Source: Nonomuraea roseoviolacea subsp. carminata
Lineage (GTDB): Bacteria > Actinomycetota > Actinomycetes > Streptosporangiales > Streptosporangiaceae
Direction: 5' to 3'
Assembly (NCBI RefSeq): GCF_024172185.1
Contig: NZ_JAMZEC010000001.1
Location: 5,476,001 to 5,540,000 of the forward strand
DNA: 64,000 nucleotides
Shown here: in pieces, positions 55,401 to 62,499 of the stretch
Layout: every line of letters begins with the position of its first letter
How positions within the stretch are numbered: position 1 is the first letter of the stretch
Notes under the pieces: model-generated
What the model was told of the DNA's origin: nothing
Seen by the model: only the letters and a program-made list of their open reading frames with translations
Databases searched by the model: none
Program-made: the position numbers and the translations under genes

Positions 55401-57182
55401 CAGCAGCCGGGCCAGGTCGCCGGCACCGGCCCCGGCGCCCCGCTCGGCCGGGGTGAACACGTCCGAGAGCTGCGCCGCCTCGGTCAGCCCGAGCACGGCC
55501 AGGCACTCGTTCACGTCGGCCCGGAAACCGGGCTCCTCCGCGTACAGCTCGGCCACCATGCCCGGGTACTGCTCGCCGACCCCGGCGATGAGGAACCCGG
55601 TCCGGCGGCCCACGGTCGCGTCGTTGCGGCCCAGCGCCGCCGCCGGGTCGGCGAGGCGGGCCGCGGCCTCCTCCGTGGTGCCCGCGACGACGAACCTGCG
55701 GTGGTTGAACACCTTCCGCCCCACCTGCAGCGTGTACGCGACGTCGCCCAGGTCGTCGGCCGTGTCCGTGAGCCGCTCGGCGAGCCGGGCGGCCGAGCGG
55801 TCGGCGGCCTCGGCCGAGCGGGCCGAGAAGGGCAGGATCTGCCACCGCCGCGCGCGGGGCCGGCGCGGCTCCGGCTCGGGCGCCTCGGTGACGATGACGT
55901 GCGCGTTCGTGCCGCCCATGCCGAGGGAGCTGACCCCCGCGATGCGCGGCCGTTCGGCGGCGCGCGGCCACGGGGTGACGTCGGCGGTGACGCGGAACGG
56001 GCTGTTGACGAAGTCGATCTCCGGGTTGGGCGAGCGGTAGTGCAGGGTGCCGGGGATCAGCTCCTTGCGCAGCGACTGCACCACCTTGATCAGGCCGGTG
56101 ACGCCGGAGGCGCGGTCGAGATGGCCGACGTTCGGCTTGATCGAGCCGAGCACGCAGTACTGCCGGTCCGGGGTGGCGCCGAACGCGCGGGTCAGCGCGG
56201 CCACCTCCATCGGGTCGCCGACCTCGGTGGCGGTGCCGTGCGCCTCGACGTACGAGATGTCCGTCGGGTCGACGCCGGCCCGCTTGATCGCGGCGGAGAC
56301 GCAGCGGCGCTGCCCGTCCACGCTCGGCGCGAGATAGCTGAACTTCATCGCGCCGTCGTTGTTGATGGCCGAGCCGCGGATGACGGCGAGCACGGTGTCG
56401 CGGGCGGCCAGCGCGTCGGGCAGCCGCCTCAGCATGACCACGGCGGCGCCGTCGCCGAACATGCTGCCGCGCCCCTCGGCGTCGAACGTGCGCACGTGCC
56501 CGTCGGGCGACTCCTGGCCGCCCTCCTCCCACAGGTAGCCGATCCGGTCGGGGATGCGCACCGACACGCCGCCCGCGATCGCCATGTCGCACTCGCCCCG
56601 CCGCAGGCTCTCACTGGCCAGGTGGACGGCCACCAGCGAGGTGGAGCAGAACGTCTGCACGGCCACGCTCGGGCCGTCCAGGTCGAAGCGGAAGGAGACG
56701 TTCGTGGCCAGCGCGTCCTTGTCGTTGCCGATCATCAGGGCGGAGGTGTCGATGCCCATCTCGAACGCCCTGAGCCGGGTCAGCAGGTAGCCGCTGATGT
56801 TCATGCCGGCGAACACGCCCACGCTGCCCCGGCCCTCGGATGTCGCGTACCCGGCGGACTCCAGGGCCTCCCAGACGCACTCCAGGAAGATGCGCTGCTG
56901 CGGGTCGGCGAGCGTGGCCTCGCGCGGGTTGTAGCCGAAGAAGCCGGCGTCGAAGCCCCGGATGTCGTCCAGGATGGGCCGCGAGCGGACGTAGTTCGGC
57001 TGCTGGAAGGTGGCGGGGCTCACGCCGGCGCTGATCAGCTCGTCGTCGGTGAACCTGGTGAACGACTCGACGCCGGTGCTGATGTTGCGCCAGAACGTCT
57101 CGACGTCGGCCGCGCCGGGGAAGCGGCCGGACATGCCGATGATCGCTATGTCGGCCTCGCCCGCTGGATGGTGCTGGTCCAT
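52479..57182 (-). CDS. PKS module 7: KS-AT-KR-carrier (GYSLG acyltransferase)
   Basis: 1567 aa from the ATG at 57182, seven bases after GAGGGG. Short N terminus (MDQHHPAGEADIAIIG) without a coiled-coil helix. KS Cys179 in TFCSTSL. AT from ~530 (GVGEQYPGM) with Ser640 in GYSLGEY and THAFHSRML. KR from ~1173 with Tyr1337 and a WTWNGW segment, closely like the KR of module 6. Carrier Ser1497 (FFELGGNSL). The C-terminal tail is basic (Arg-rich, ending LRGRAS), like those of modules 4 and 6. It precedes module 8 with four-base overlap. Predicted to add one hydroxymalonyl unit and reduce the beta-keto group. Confidence 0.93.
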   Translation of the reverse strand: MDQHHPAGEADIAIIGMSGRFPGAADVETFWRNISTGVESFTRFTDDELISAGVSPATFQQPNYVRSRPILDDIRGFDAGFFGYNPREATLADPQQRIFLECVWEALESAGYATSEGRGSVGVFAGMNISGYLLTRLRAFEMGIDTSALMIGNDKDALATNVSFRFDLDGPSVAVQTFCSTSLVAVHLASESLRRGECDMAIAGGVSVRIPDRIGYLWEEGGQESPDGHVRTFDAEGRGSMFGDGAAVVMLRRLPDALAARDTVLAVIRGSAINNDGAMKFSYLAPSVDGQRRCVSAAIKRAGVDPTDISYVEAHGTATEVGDPMEVAALTRAFGATPDRQYCVLGSIKPNVGHLDRASGVTGLIKVVQSLRKELIPGTLHYRSPNPEIDFVNSPFRVTADVTPWPRAAERPRIAGVSSLGMGGTNAHVIVTEAPEPEPRRPRARRWQILPFSARSAEAADRSAARLAERLTDTADDLGDVAYTLQVGRKVFNHRRFVVAGTTEEAAARLADPAAALGRNDATVGRRTGFLIAGVGEQYPGMVAELYAEEPGFRADVNECLAVLGLTEAAQLSDVFTPAERGAGAGAGDLARLLGRAAPAAPLSATEAHLVQPAVFVAEYALARQLIRWGVTPEIMVGYSLGEYVAACLAGVLSLPDALRLVAYRAKLITSQPEGAMLAISADERRLRTVLGDLYGGRLDVAVRTGSQTVLAGPAEDVEAAMATLRELKIGHRRLETTHAFHSRMLQPVAAELTAWISDNITLNPPALPYLSNVTGELATAEVVTDPGYWARHMCETVEFGAALEKVLGIADLALAEIGPGQSLGALTRGHPACDRAQWPLIVTTLPGANDPQDAGAALATAVGRLWLTGVAVDWAALHEDTGWAPGRVPLPSYPFEHQEYWLEIDESALGSSGGTPVFDESDPTSIARAYPRLPDTRWIHTPVWRQTTLRPPREDEAARWLLYTSGGAADAVAAPLLAHLRDTGREVVTVRPGEAFSAGPDGLTVRPGSPEDALAALRELAATDRVPDRIVHLWCADPGQSTPDCLQRGLHTLVGLAKAAGDLGLPGWSLDIVTTGSQKVHPGDRVASARGTLLGPTRLIPVEYPRVTTRLIDVEPDGLSGGALLAELRAEPADQVVALRGGGRWIPDYEALDASVIEQNPPVARVRPGGAYIVTGGLGGIGLAMAERLAEQFQARLVLLGRTPVPPRDQWNAILASDGTAAEVRRRLEGLLRLEAAGAEVVTVAGDVSRVEDARRAVDAALDRYGELNGVLHCAGVPAVGLMQFKTAADVERVLAPKVGGTLALAEVLRDVPVDFLALYSSTTSATGGGAGQVDYCAANAFLDAFALSDELPGVHVTSVDWCEWTWNGWTDGLENYDEGSKQYFTWYRENFGLTFDQGWQTLLRVLASGERHVVASTQDFAPLVAMSRRSSIESHQATVKKIRDAFGRHPRPDLSTAYVEPQTPTEETIAGVWAEALGLEQVGVHDNFFELGGNSLLGMEIIAEVRRALELAYLPPHILYQAPTIASLAEAARAGQEPEEQPADARDQQRSRIAQRRTMLRGRAS

Positions 57183-57241
57183 CAACATGCCCCTCTTCAC
57201 TGGAGTTGCCTTGCCGTTCGCTTCATGGGGGCCGCCTCGTG

Positions 57242-58060
57242 TCACATGGGCCCGCCGCGGCCCCAGCCGCGGGCGAGCCGGCGGGCGGCGAACGCGCCGG
57301 CCACCAGGCCGATCGCCAGCAGGACCGCGGCGGGCGGCACCGCGCCCGCCGCGTCGCCGCGTACCGCGGCCTGCATCATGCTCAGCGCCCAGTAGCCGGG
57401 CGAGACGTGGGCGGTGAGCTGCGCCCACTCCGGCATGATGCTGAGCGGCACCAGCGCGCCGCCCAGGGAGCTGAGCGTGAGCGCGCCCACGTCCGAGATG
57501 ACGCTGAGCTCGCCGTGGCTGCGCACCACCGTGGCCAGCAGCGCGCCGATCGCCAGCAGCGCGAACGCCCAGATCATGATGGCCAGCAGCACGTACACCG
57601 GGTTGGGCGGCACGGGCAGGCCGATGGCCAGGCAGCCGTAGACCAGCAGGACCGTCTGCTGGACGACCATCACCACGAACAGCGGCAGCGTCTTGCCGAC
57701 GAGCAGCTCCGCGGCCCCGGCCCTGCTCACCTTCAGCCGGTCCCAGGTGCGCCAGGTGCGCTCCGACAGGATCGAGTTGCCGACCAGGGAGATGGCGAAC
57801 ACCGAGAACATCACCATCAGGCCCGTCGCGACCTGGGCGGCGCCGCCGTCCACCGCCCGCACGTAGAGCGGCTTGAGCACCAGCATCAGCACCATCGGCA
57901 TGACGATGTAGCTGATCATCTGCCCCGGGTCGCGCAGGCGCAGGGTGGCGTTGTGCCGGGCCAGCGCGCCGATCCGGTACGCGGCGTCGAGCAGGCGCGA
58001 GGTGCGGGCCGGGGCGCCGGCCGGGCGGGTGGAGTCGCGGGGCGCGGAGTCAAGGAGCAT
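57242..58060 (-). CDS. ABC-2 type transporter permease
   Basis: 272 aa with about six hydrophobic segments (for example MISYIVMPMVLMLVLKPLY, VMFSVFAISLVG, LPLFVVMVVQQTVLLVYG), the layout of DrrB-like ABC-2 permeases. Its ATG overlaps the ATPase gene by 11 bases, so the pair is co-translated. It probably exports the finished compound across the cytoplasmic membrane and gives self-resistance. 59 bases separate its stop from the module 7 start, so it is in the same operon. Confidence 0.88.
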   Translation of the reverse strand: MLLDSAPRDSTRPAGAPARTSRLLDAAYRIGALARHNATLRLRDPGQMISYIVMPMVLMLVLKPLYVRAVDGGAAQVATGLMVMFSVFAISLVGNSILSERTWRTWDRLKVSRAGAAELLVGKTLPLFVVMVVQQTVLLVYGCLAIGLPVPPNPVYVLLAIMIWAFALLAIGALLATVVRSHGELSVISDVGALTLSSLGGALVPLSIMPEWAQLTAHVSPGYWALSMMQAAVRGDAAGAVPPAAVLLAIGLVAGAFAARRLARGWGRGGPM

Positions 58061-58886
58061 CGTGGACCGCCAGGGAGCGATAGAGGTCGTCCAGGGACGG
58101 GTTGCGCACGTCCACCGCGCTGATCGGGCGGTCGATGCGGCGCAGCAGATCGATCAGGGTGACGGTGGGCTCGGAGGTGGAGACGCTGACCTCCTCCCGG
58201 TCGGCGAGGGTCACGCGCACCTCGCCCGGCAGGTCCTTCAGCAGTTCCTCGCCGGTGCCGCGGGCGATGACCCGGCCGCCGCGCGCCACGGCGATCGTGG
58301 CCTGCAGCTCGGTCAGCTCGGGCAGGTAGTGGGTGGTGTAGACGACGGCCGCGCCCTCGCCGGCGCGCTGCTTGACCACGTCGAGCATGGCCTGCCGGGT
58401 CTCCAGGTCGGCGCCCGCGGTCGGCTCGTCGAGCAGCAGGAGGGCCGGGCGGTGGACGAGCGCGCTCGCCGCCTGGGTGCGGCGCTGCTGGCCGCCGGAG
58501 AGCTTGCCGGCCCGCCGGTCCATGATGCCGCCGAGGCGCAGCACGGTGCTCAGGTCCTCGACGGCCTCGCGCAGCGCGGCCCGCCGCAGGCCGGCGAGCC
58601 TTCCGTACAGCTCCAGGTGCTCGCGGACGGTGGCCGACGGGTACAGGGCGATGTGCTGCGGCGCGACGCCCACCTCGCCGCGGGTGGCCGAGGGCGGCCT
58701 GCCGTCGATGGTCACGTGACCGCCGTCCGGGCGGATCAGGTACGACACGATCTCGACGAAGGTCGACTTGCCCGCGCCGTTGTGCCCGACGAGCCCGACG
58801 ATCTCGCCGGCGGCCACGTTCAGACTGAACCCGTCCAGGGCCTGGATGGTGCCGTACCGTTTGACGAGATCGGTTGCGACCAGCAA
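58050..58886 (-). CDS. ABC transporter ATP-binding protein
   Basis: 278 aa from a TTG at 58886, eight bases after AGGAGG. Walker A GHNGAGKST, Q-loop region GVAPQHIALYP, signature LSGGQQRR, Walker B LLLLDEPTAG and a His in VVYTTHYLPEL. It is a DrrA-like subunit for the adjacent permease. It is the first gene of the minus-strand operon that also holds PKS modules 7 and 8 and the second acyl-CoA dehydrogenase, so export and late chain assembly are likely expressed together. Confidence 0.92.
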   Translation of the reverse strand: MLVATDLVKRYGTIQALDGFSLNVAAGEIVGLVGHNGAGKSTFVEIVSYLIRPDGGHVTIDGRPPSATRGEVGVAPQHIALYPSATVREHLELYGRLAGLRRAALREAVEDLSTVLRLGGIMDRRAGKLSGGQQRRTQAASALVHRPALLLLDEPTAGADLETRQAMLDVVKQRAGEGAAVVYTTHYLPELTELQATIAVARGGRVIARGTGEELLKDLPGEVRVTLADREEVSVSTSEPTVTLIDLLRRIDRPISAVDVRNPSLDDLYRSLAVHDAP

Positions 58887-58994
58887 CGTGTCACCTCCTC
58901 AGCCACCCCACAATTGATGGAGTTAGGCGGATAAGTGCGGCAAACCTATGTTCCCTTGCACGATAGCGACGGATATCGCGGCGCCTGATGGCCA

Positions 58995-59022
58995 GTAATG
59001 ACCGGCAAAACCGGCCAATTAC
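58995..59022. promoter_or_regulatory. 28-bp imperfect palindrome, possible operator
   Basis: GTAAT and ATTAC outer arms enclose CCGG...CCGG inner arms around an AAAA centre. The size and symmetry fit a dimeric helix-turn-helix repressor site controlling the transporter operon. No adjacent repressor gene is seen. Confidence 0.45.
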
Positions 59023-59052
59023 CAGACGCTTCGCGTATTCCATTTGACGTTC

Positions 59053-59058
59053 TAATCT
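59053..59058 (+). promoter_or_regulatory. possible -10 box (TAATCT) for a leaderless APH-like mRNA
   Basis: TAATCT fits TANNNT and lies 7 bases before the ATG at 59066. There is no ribosome-binding sequence upstream of this ATG, so transcription could start at or next to the start codon. Confidence 0.4.
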
Positions 59059-59065
59059 GACTGAT

Positions 59066-59746
59066 ATGCACGCAGGCTCGTTGATCGCGGCCGGACTCGA
59101 CTGCGACATCTTCCAGGCTGGGCCCGGTAAGATCATCCGGCGCGCCCGCGAGGGCCGCAGCCTCGAACGCGAGGCGTCGGTCATGAGGCACGCCTGGCGC
59201 AACGGCTTCCCCGTGCCCCGGGTCTTCGACGCCGACGGTCCCGACATCCTCATGGAGCACGTCGAGGGGACGAGCATGCGGCAGGAGGCGGCCGAGCGGC
59301 CGGAGCGGATGCCCGAGCACGGGCGGCTGCTCGGCGAGCTGCTGCGGCGGCTCGCGGCCGTGCGCGCGCCCGGCTGGCTCCAGGCCGCCGACGGCTGCCC
59401 CGGCAACCGGCTGCTCCACCTCGACCTGCACCCGGCCAACGTCCTGCTCACCGCCGACGGGCCCCGGGTCATCGACTGGGCCAACGCCGCGCGCGGCGCG
59501 TCCGGCGCGGACACCGCCTGCACCTGGCTCATCCTGGCCGCCGCGCCCGTGGACGACCCGGCCGTGGCGGCGGGGCGCGAGGGGCTGCTGGCGGGGTTCC
59601 GCGACGCCGCCGACGTCGAGGCCGCGCGGCCGTACCTGCGGGTGACCGGTGAGCGACGGCGCGCGGACGGCAACGTCACCGCCGAGGAGCGGGCGGCGAT
59701 CGATCGCTTCCTGACCCGCGAGGCCCCCGAGCCCGCGGGGGAGTAG
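59066..59746 (+). CDS. small APH-fold kinase-like protein
   Basis: 226 aa, shorter than typical aminoglycoside phosphotransferases (about 260-300). It keeps the C-lobe catalytic loop LLHLDLHPANVLL (Asp120, Asn125) and the DFG-equivalent VIDWANAARG, plus an N-lobe with IIRRAREG and EREASVM. It therefore looks like an active small kinase of the APH/choline kinase fold, with an unknown substrate. It is divergent from the transporter operon and lacks a ribosome site, so it may be leaderless. It could confer self-resistance by phosphorylating the product, or be unrelated. Confidence 0.8.
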   Translation: MHAGSLIAAGLDCDIFQAGPGKIIRRAREGRSLEREASVMRHAWRNGFPVPRVFDADGPDILMEHVEGTSMRQEAAERPERMPEHGRLLGELLRRLAAVRAPGWLQAADGCPGNRLLHLDLHPANVLLTADGPRVIDWANAARGASGADTACTWLILAAAPVDDPAVAAGREGLLAGFRDAADVEAARPYLRVTGERRRADGNVTAEERAAIDRFLTREAPEPAGE

Positions 59747-59786
59747 ACGGGCAGCACGACAGGCGACACCCGGGAAGGCGGGGACG

Positions 59787-60326
59787 ATGGACGAGCGGCG
59801 CGAGGCATGGACCTCCGACGGCGACCATGAGCGCGGCTTACGGACCTCCGACGGTGACCGGGAGCGGGGGGTGCGGTCCTCCGACGGCGGCCGGGAGCGT
59901 GGCGTGCGGGCCTCCGACGGCGATCGGGAGGCGGCCGCCGAGCGGCTGCGCGTGGCGGTGGAGGAGGGCTGTCTCGACCTGGGGGAGTTCGACGAGCGGA
60001 TCGGGCTCGCGTACCAGTCGGTGACCCGCGGCGACCTGGCCGAACTGCTCGCCGACCTCCCGGACGCGTCCGCGTCCACGTCCGCATCCGTGCCCGCCCC
60101 CGCGGGCCGCCCGCCCGGACGGGCTCCCTTACCCACCCTGCTCAAGGTCCTGTGGGGCATCTGGAGCGTGGCCCTGGTGGTGAGCGTCGTGAGCTGGGTC
60201 GTGGAGGCCGTGTCCGACCCGTGCCCGGTGGACTTCTCGCCCGGCGGGCTGGTGGGGCCCGGGATCGTCCTGCTCATCGCGACGGTGGTCACCCGCCGCC
60301 GCGCCACCCCTCCTCAGACGGGCTGA
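59787..60326 (+). CDS. DUF1707 membrane protein with repeat-expanded N terminus
   Basis: 179 aa. Residues ~42-92 are a DUF1707 domain (RASDGDREAAAERL, LDLGEFDERIGLAYQSVTRGDLAELLADLP). It is followed by a Pro/Ala linker and two predicted membrane segments (VLWGIWSVALVVSVVSWV and PGIVLLIATVV). Ahead of the domain are three extra copies of its first 11 residues. Two TTA leucine codons occur (59838, 60129). DUF1707 proteins are common in actinobacteria with unknown function. It sits just upstream of an acyltransferase gene with a 3-base gap, so probably co-transcribed. Confidence 0.85.
   Translation: MDERREAWTSDGDHERGLRTSDGDRERGVRSSDGGRERGVRASDGDREAAAERLRVAVEEGCLDLGEFDERIGLAYQSVTRGDLAELLADLPDASASTSASVPAPAGRPPGRAPLPTLLKVLWGIWSVALVVSVVSWVVEAVSDPCPVDFSPGGLVGPGIVLLIATVVTRRRATPPQTG
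59811..59942 (+). repeat. four tandem 33-bp coding repeats in the DUF1707 gene
   Basis: Four imperfect 33-base units encode (T/S/A)SDGDRERGVR-type 11-mers; the fourth merges into the real DUF1707 domain. The domain's own N-terminal motif appears to have been copied upstream. Confidence 0.9.
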
Positions 60327-60329
60327 CCC

Positions 60330-61922
60330 TTGACCGAACGCCACCCCACCGCGGCTTCCGGCTCCTTCCCGGCCTCCCGCGCCCCCTCGGGGCTCGGCTC
60401 CTTCCCGGCATCGCGCGCCCCCTCGGGGCTCGGCTCGTTCCCGGCTTCCGACGCCCCCTCGGGGCTCGGCGCCGCGCGGCCGTCCGGCTCACGCCGGGCT
60501 CGCGCGGCGCGACCGGCTCCGGCGCCGCGTCCCGACCCGGCGCCGCGCCCCGTGCCGGCTCCTCGCCCCGCCCCGGCGCCGCGGCTCACGCCGCTGTCCG
60601 GCCCCGCGCCCGCCTCCCCGCCCCTTCCGCGTCCGCGCACGGCTTCGGAGGCGCCGCGCGTCCTCGATGCGGTACGCGGTCCCGAGGGGCAGCTCGCGCC
60701 AGCCCCCGGGGCGGCGTCCCGAGGCGAGGGCACCGGGCGGCGGGCGGAGTTGGACTTCGTGCGGGTGCTCGTGGTGGTCGGCCTCGTGCTGTTCCATTCG
60801 TCGCTCGTCTTCGACGCCAGCGACGACTTTTACGTGAAAAATCCGGAAACCACTGGTATAACCACAATTTTCGCTGGATTCGGCGTTTTATGGGCGATGC
60901 CGCTGCTGTTCCTCATCGCCGGTTTCGGCGCCTGGCACTCGCTCCGCCGTCGCGGCCCCGGAGGGTTCGCCCTGGAGCGGCTGCGCCGCATCGGCGTCCC
61001 CCTCGTCTTCGGCACGACCGTGCTCGTGCCCGTGCCGCAGTGGCTGCGGCTGCGCGCCGACCCGGCGTACCACGAGTCGTACCTGGAGTTCCTGCCGCGC
61101 TTCTTCCACATCCGGGTGGAGCCGTGGGAGTTCCCGTTCGTGCTCCAGGGCGACAGCTTCGAGACGGGTCACCTGTGGTTCCTCCTCCTGCTGCTCACGT
61201 TCGCGCTCATGCTCGCGCCCGTGGCGCGCTGGTTCCCGGCCTCGCGGGCGCGCGCGCTCGGCGAGAGGCTGGCGGCGGTCGGGCGGCGGCGCGGCGCGGC
61301 GCTGCTGCCCGCCCTTCCGCTGGCGCTGGTCAGCGCCGTGCTGGGGCTGGAGGAGGAGTACGCCGGCTGGAGCCGCTGGGCGTACCTGCTGTTCTTCTGC
61401 TACGGCGTGGTGCTCGCCTCGGACGGGCGGCTGCGGGACGCGCTGCGCCGCGACACGCGCGCGGCCGTGGTGTGCGGGCTGCTGCTGCCGGCGGTGGGGC
61501 TGCCGTTGTTCCTGGTCGCGGAGGGTGACGCGTTCACGGAGCTGACCCCGATGGCGATGACGGCGCGCGCCCTGTACGGGGCGGCGGGCTGGTGCTGGCT
61601 CGTGGTGATCATGTCTCTCCTCCAGCGCCGCCGCCCGGCCTCCGGGGACGTGACGTCCGGCGGCGGGTCGGGGCGGCGGCTGTACGCCTACCTGTCGGAG
61701 GGGGTGCTGCCCCTGTACGTGCTGCACCAGCCGATCGTGGTCGTGGTGGCGTTCTGGGTGGTGCGCTGGCCGGTGCCGGGGCCGGTCAAGTTCGTGGCGA
61801 TCGTGCTGGTGTCGCTGGTGCTGATTCTGGCGGCGTACGACCTGCTGGTGCGGCGGGCGGAGGTGACGCGCTTCCTGTTCGGCATGCGCCCGGCCCGCCG
61901 CCGCGCGAGCCGGCCGTCATAG
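60330..61922 (+). CDS. acyltransferase-3 family membrane protein
   Basis: 530 aa. Residues ~1-145 are a low-complexity cytoplasmic extension: three GSFPASRAPSGL repeats, then Pro-Ala-Pro-Arg repeats. Residues ~150-525 form a multi-pass acyltransferase-3 domain starting RRAELDFVRVLVVVGLVLFHSS, with the conserved His, and RLRRIGVPL. About ten hydrophobic segments follow. Such proteins transfer acyl groups to sugars or lipids at the membrane. A patch at 60828-60895 is strikingly AT-rich and contains a TTA codon (60888-60890). Its role in the cluster is unclear; O-acylation of the product is possible but not supported beyond proximity. Confidence 0.85.
   Translation: MTERHPTAASGSFPASRAPSGLGSFPASRAPSGLGSFPASDAPSGLGAARPSGSRRARAARPAPAPRPDPAPRPVPAPRPAPAPRLTPLSGPAPASPPLPRPRTASEAPRVLDAVRGPEGQLAPAPGAASRGEGTGRRAELDFVRVLVVVGLVLFHSSLVFDASDDFYVKNPETTGITTIFAGFGVLWAMPLLFLIAGFGAWHSLRRRGPGGFALERLRRIGVPLVFGTTVLVPVPQWLRLRADPAYHESYLEFLPRFFHIRVEPWEFPFVLQGDSFETGHLWFLLLLLTFALMLAPVARWFPASRARALGERLAAVGRRRGAALLPALPLALVSAVLGLEEEYAGWSRWAYLLFFCYGVVLASDGRLRDALRRDTRAAVVCGLLLPAVGLPLFLVAEGDAFTELTPMAMTARALYGAAGWCWLVVIMSLLQRRRPASGDVTSGGGSGRRLYAYLSEGVLPLYVLHQPIVVVVAFWVVRWPVPGPVKFVAIVLVSLVLILAAYDLLVRRAEVTRFLFGMRPARRRASRPS
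60360..60467 (+). repeat. three tandem 36-bp coding repeats
   Basis: Units encode GSFPASRAPSGL, GSFPASRAPSGL and GSFPASDAPSGL in the N-terminal extension of the acyltransferase. The copies are almost identical in DNA, so recent slippage is likely. Confidence 0.9.
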
Positions 61923-62411
61923 GGGCCCCGGCTCCGCCGATCGGAGCGGCCTGCCGGTGGCGTACCGGTAGGACGAGGCGACGACCGTCTTGGCCACCTC
62001 CAGCTCGCCGGCTGTGCGAGGGCCGTAGAGCATCACCACGTTGACGGTCGGCGAGTACAGCGGATGCCGCTCGCCCCAGCCCTTGGCGACGAGTTCGTCC
62101 TGGTCCTCCCGCGACAGGGCGACGTGCAGGCTGCCGTCGCGGTGGATGTGGGCGAACTCGGCCACCAGGCGCGGGGGCAGCAGCACCGCGCCCTGGGGCG
62201 GACGGGCATCGCGGGCCAGGAAGAAGGCGGTGGATCCGGGCTCGGAGATCTCGCTGGGCCTGATCTCGGTGGACGGGAGCGCGGTGGCCATCCACCGCTC
62301 GAGCTGCCGGCGGATCTCGTCGGGGCTGTTCTGGGTGAGCTGGACGTGGGGCACCGAGGGGCCGGTGCGCGGGCGGTCGCCCGCGCGGGCGGGCAGGGTC
62401 ATGACGGTCAT
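61917..62411 (-). CDS. luciferase-domain (DUF5519-like) protein
   Basis: 164 aa, ATG at 62411 with GGAGAGGAG upstream. The core FAHIHRDGSLHVALS...ELVAKGWGERHPL matches the small luciferase-domain family of actinobacteria as I recall it, which is not a true light-producing enzyme and has unknown function. No membrane segment or signal peptide. It is convergent with the acyltransferase gene and overlaps its last 6 bases. Three 21-base direct repeats lie just upstream. Confidence 0.7.
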   Translation of the reverse strand: MTVMTLPARAGDRPRTGPSVPHVQLTQNSPDEIRRQLERWMATALPSTEIRPSEISEPGSTAFFLARDARPPQGAVLLPPRLVAEFAHIHRDGSLHVALSREDQDELVAKGWGERHPLYSPTVNVVMLYGPRTAGELEVAKTVVASSYRYATGRPLRSAEPGPL

Positions 62412-62424
62412 CGGAAGGCTCCTC

Positions 62425-62487
62425 TCCGGGAAAACCGGCGGCGGCTCGGGGAAAACCGGCGGCGGCTCCGGGAAAGCCGGCGGCGGC
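62425..62487. repeat. three tandem 21-bp direct repeats (iteron-like)
   Basis: Three copies of a TCCGGGAAAACCGGCGGCGGC-type unit, starting 14 bases upstream of the luciferase-domain gene. Each unit contains the inner dyad CCGG(G)AAAACCGG. Regular spacing of two helical turns suggests cooperative protein binding or slippage. Confidence 0.75.
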
Positions 62488-62499
62488 GGACGAGGTCAG

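Larger units (their letters stand above)
58887..59065. promoter_or_regulatory. divergent promoter region of the transporter/PKS operon
   Basis: 179 bases, clearly AT-richer than the surroundings, between the ABC operon and the APH-like gene. It must hold the promoter for the 11.5-kb minus-strand operon. It contains a 28-base imperfect palindrome (58995-59022) and a possible -10 box at 59053-59058. Confidence 0.6.

Noticed and set aside
59066..59746. Aminoglycoside resistance gene
   Set aside because: The protein keeps the kinase catalytic loop but is short and diverged; nothing links it to aminoglycosides, so only the fold is stated.
60828..60895. AT-rich patch as an insertion sequence or frameshift remnant
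   Set aside because: The reading frame and membrane-protein sequence continue through it, and no terminal repeats or transposase are present.
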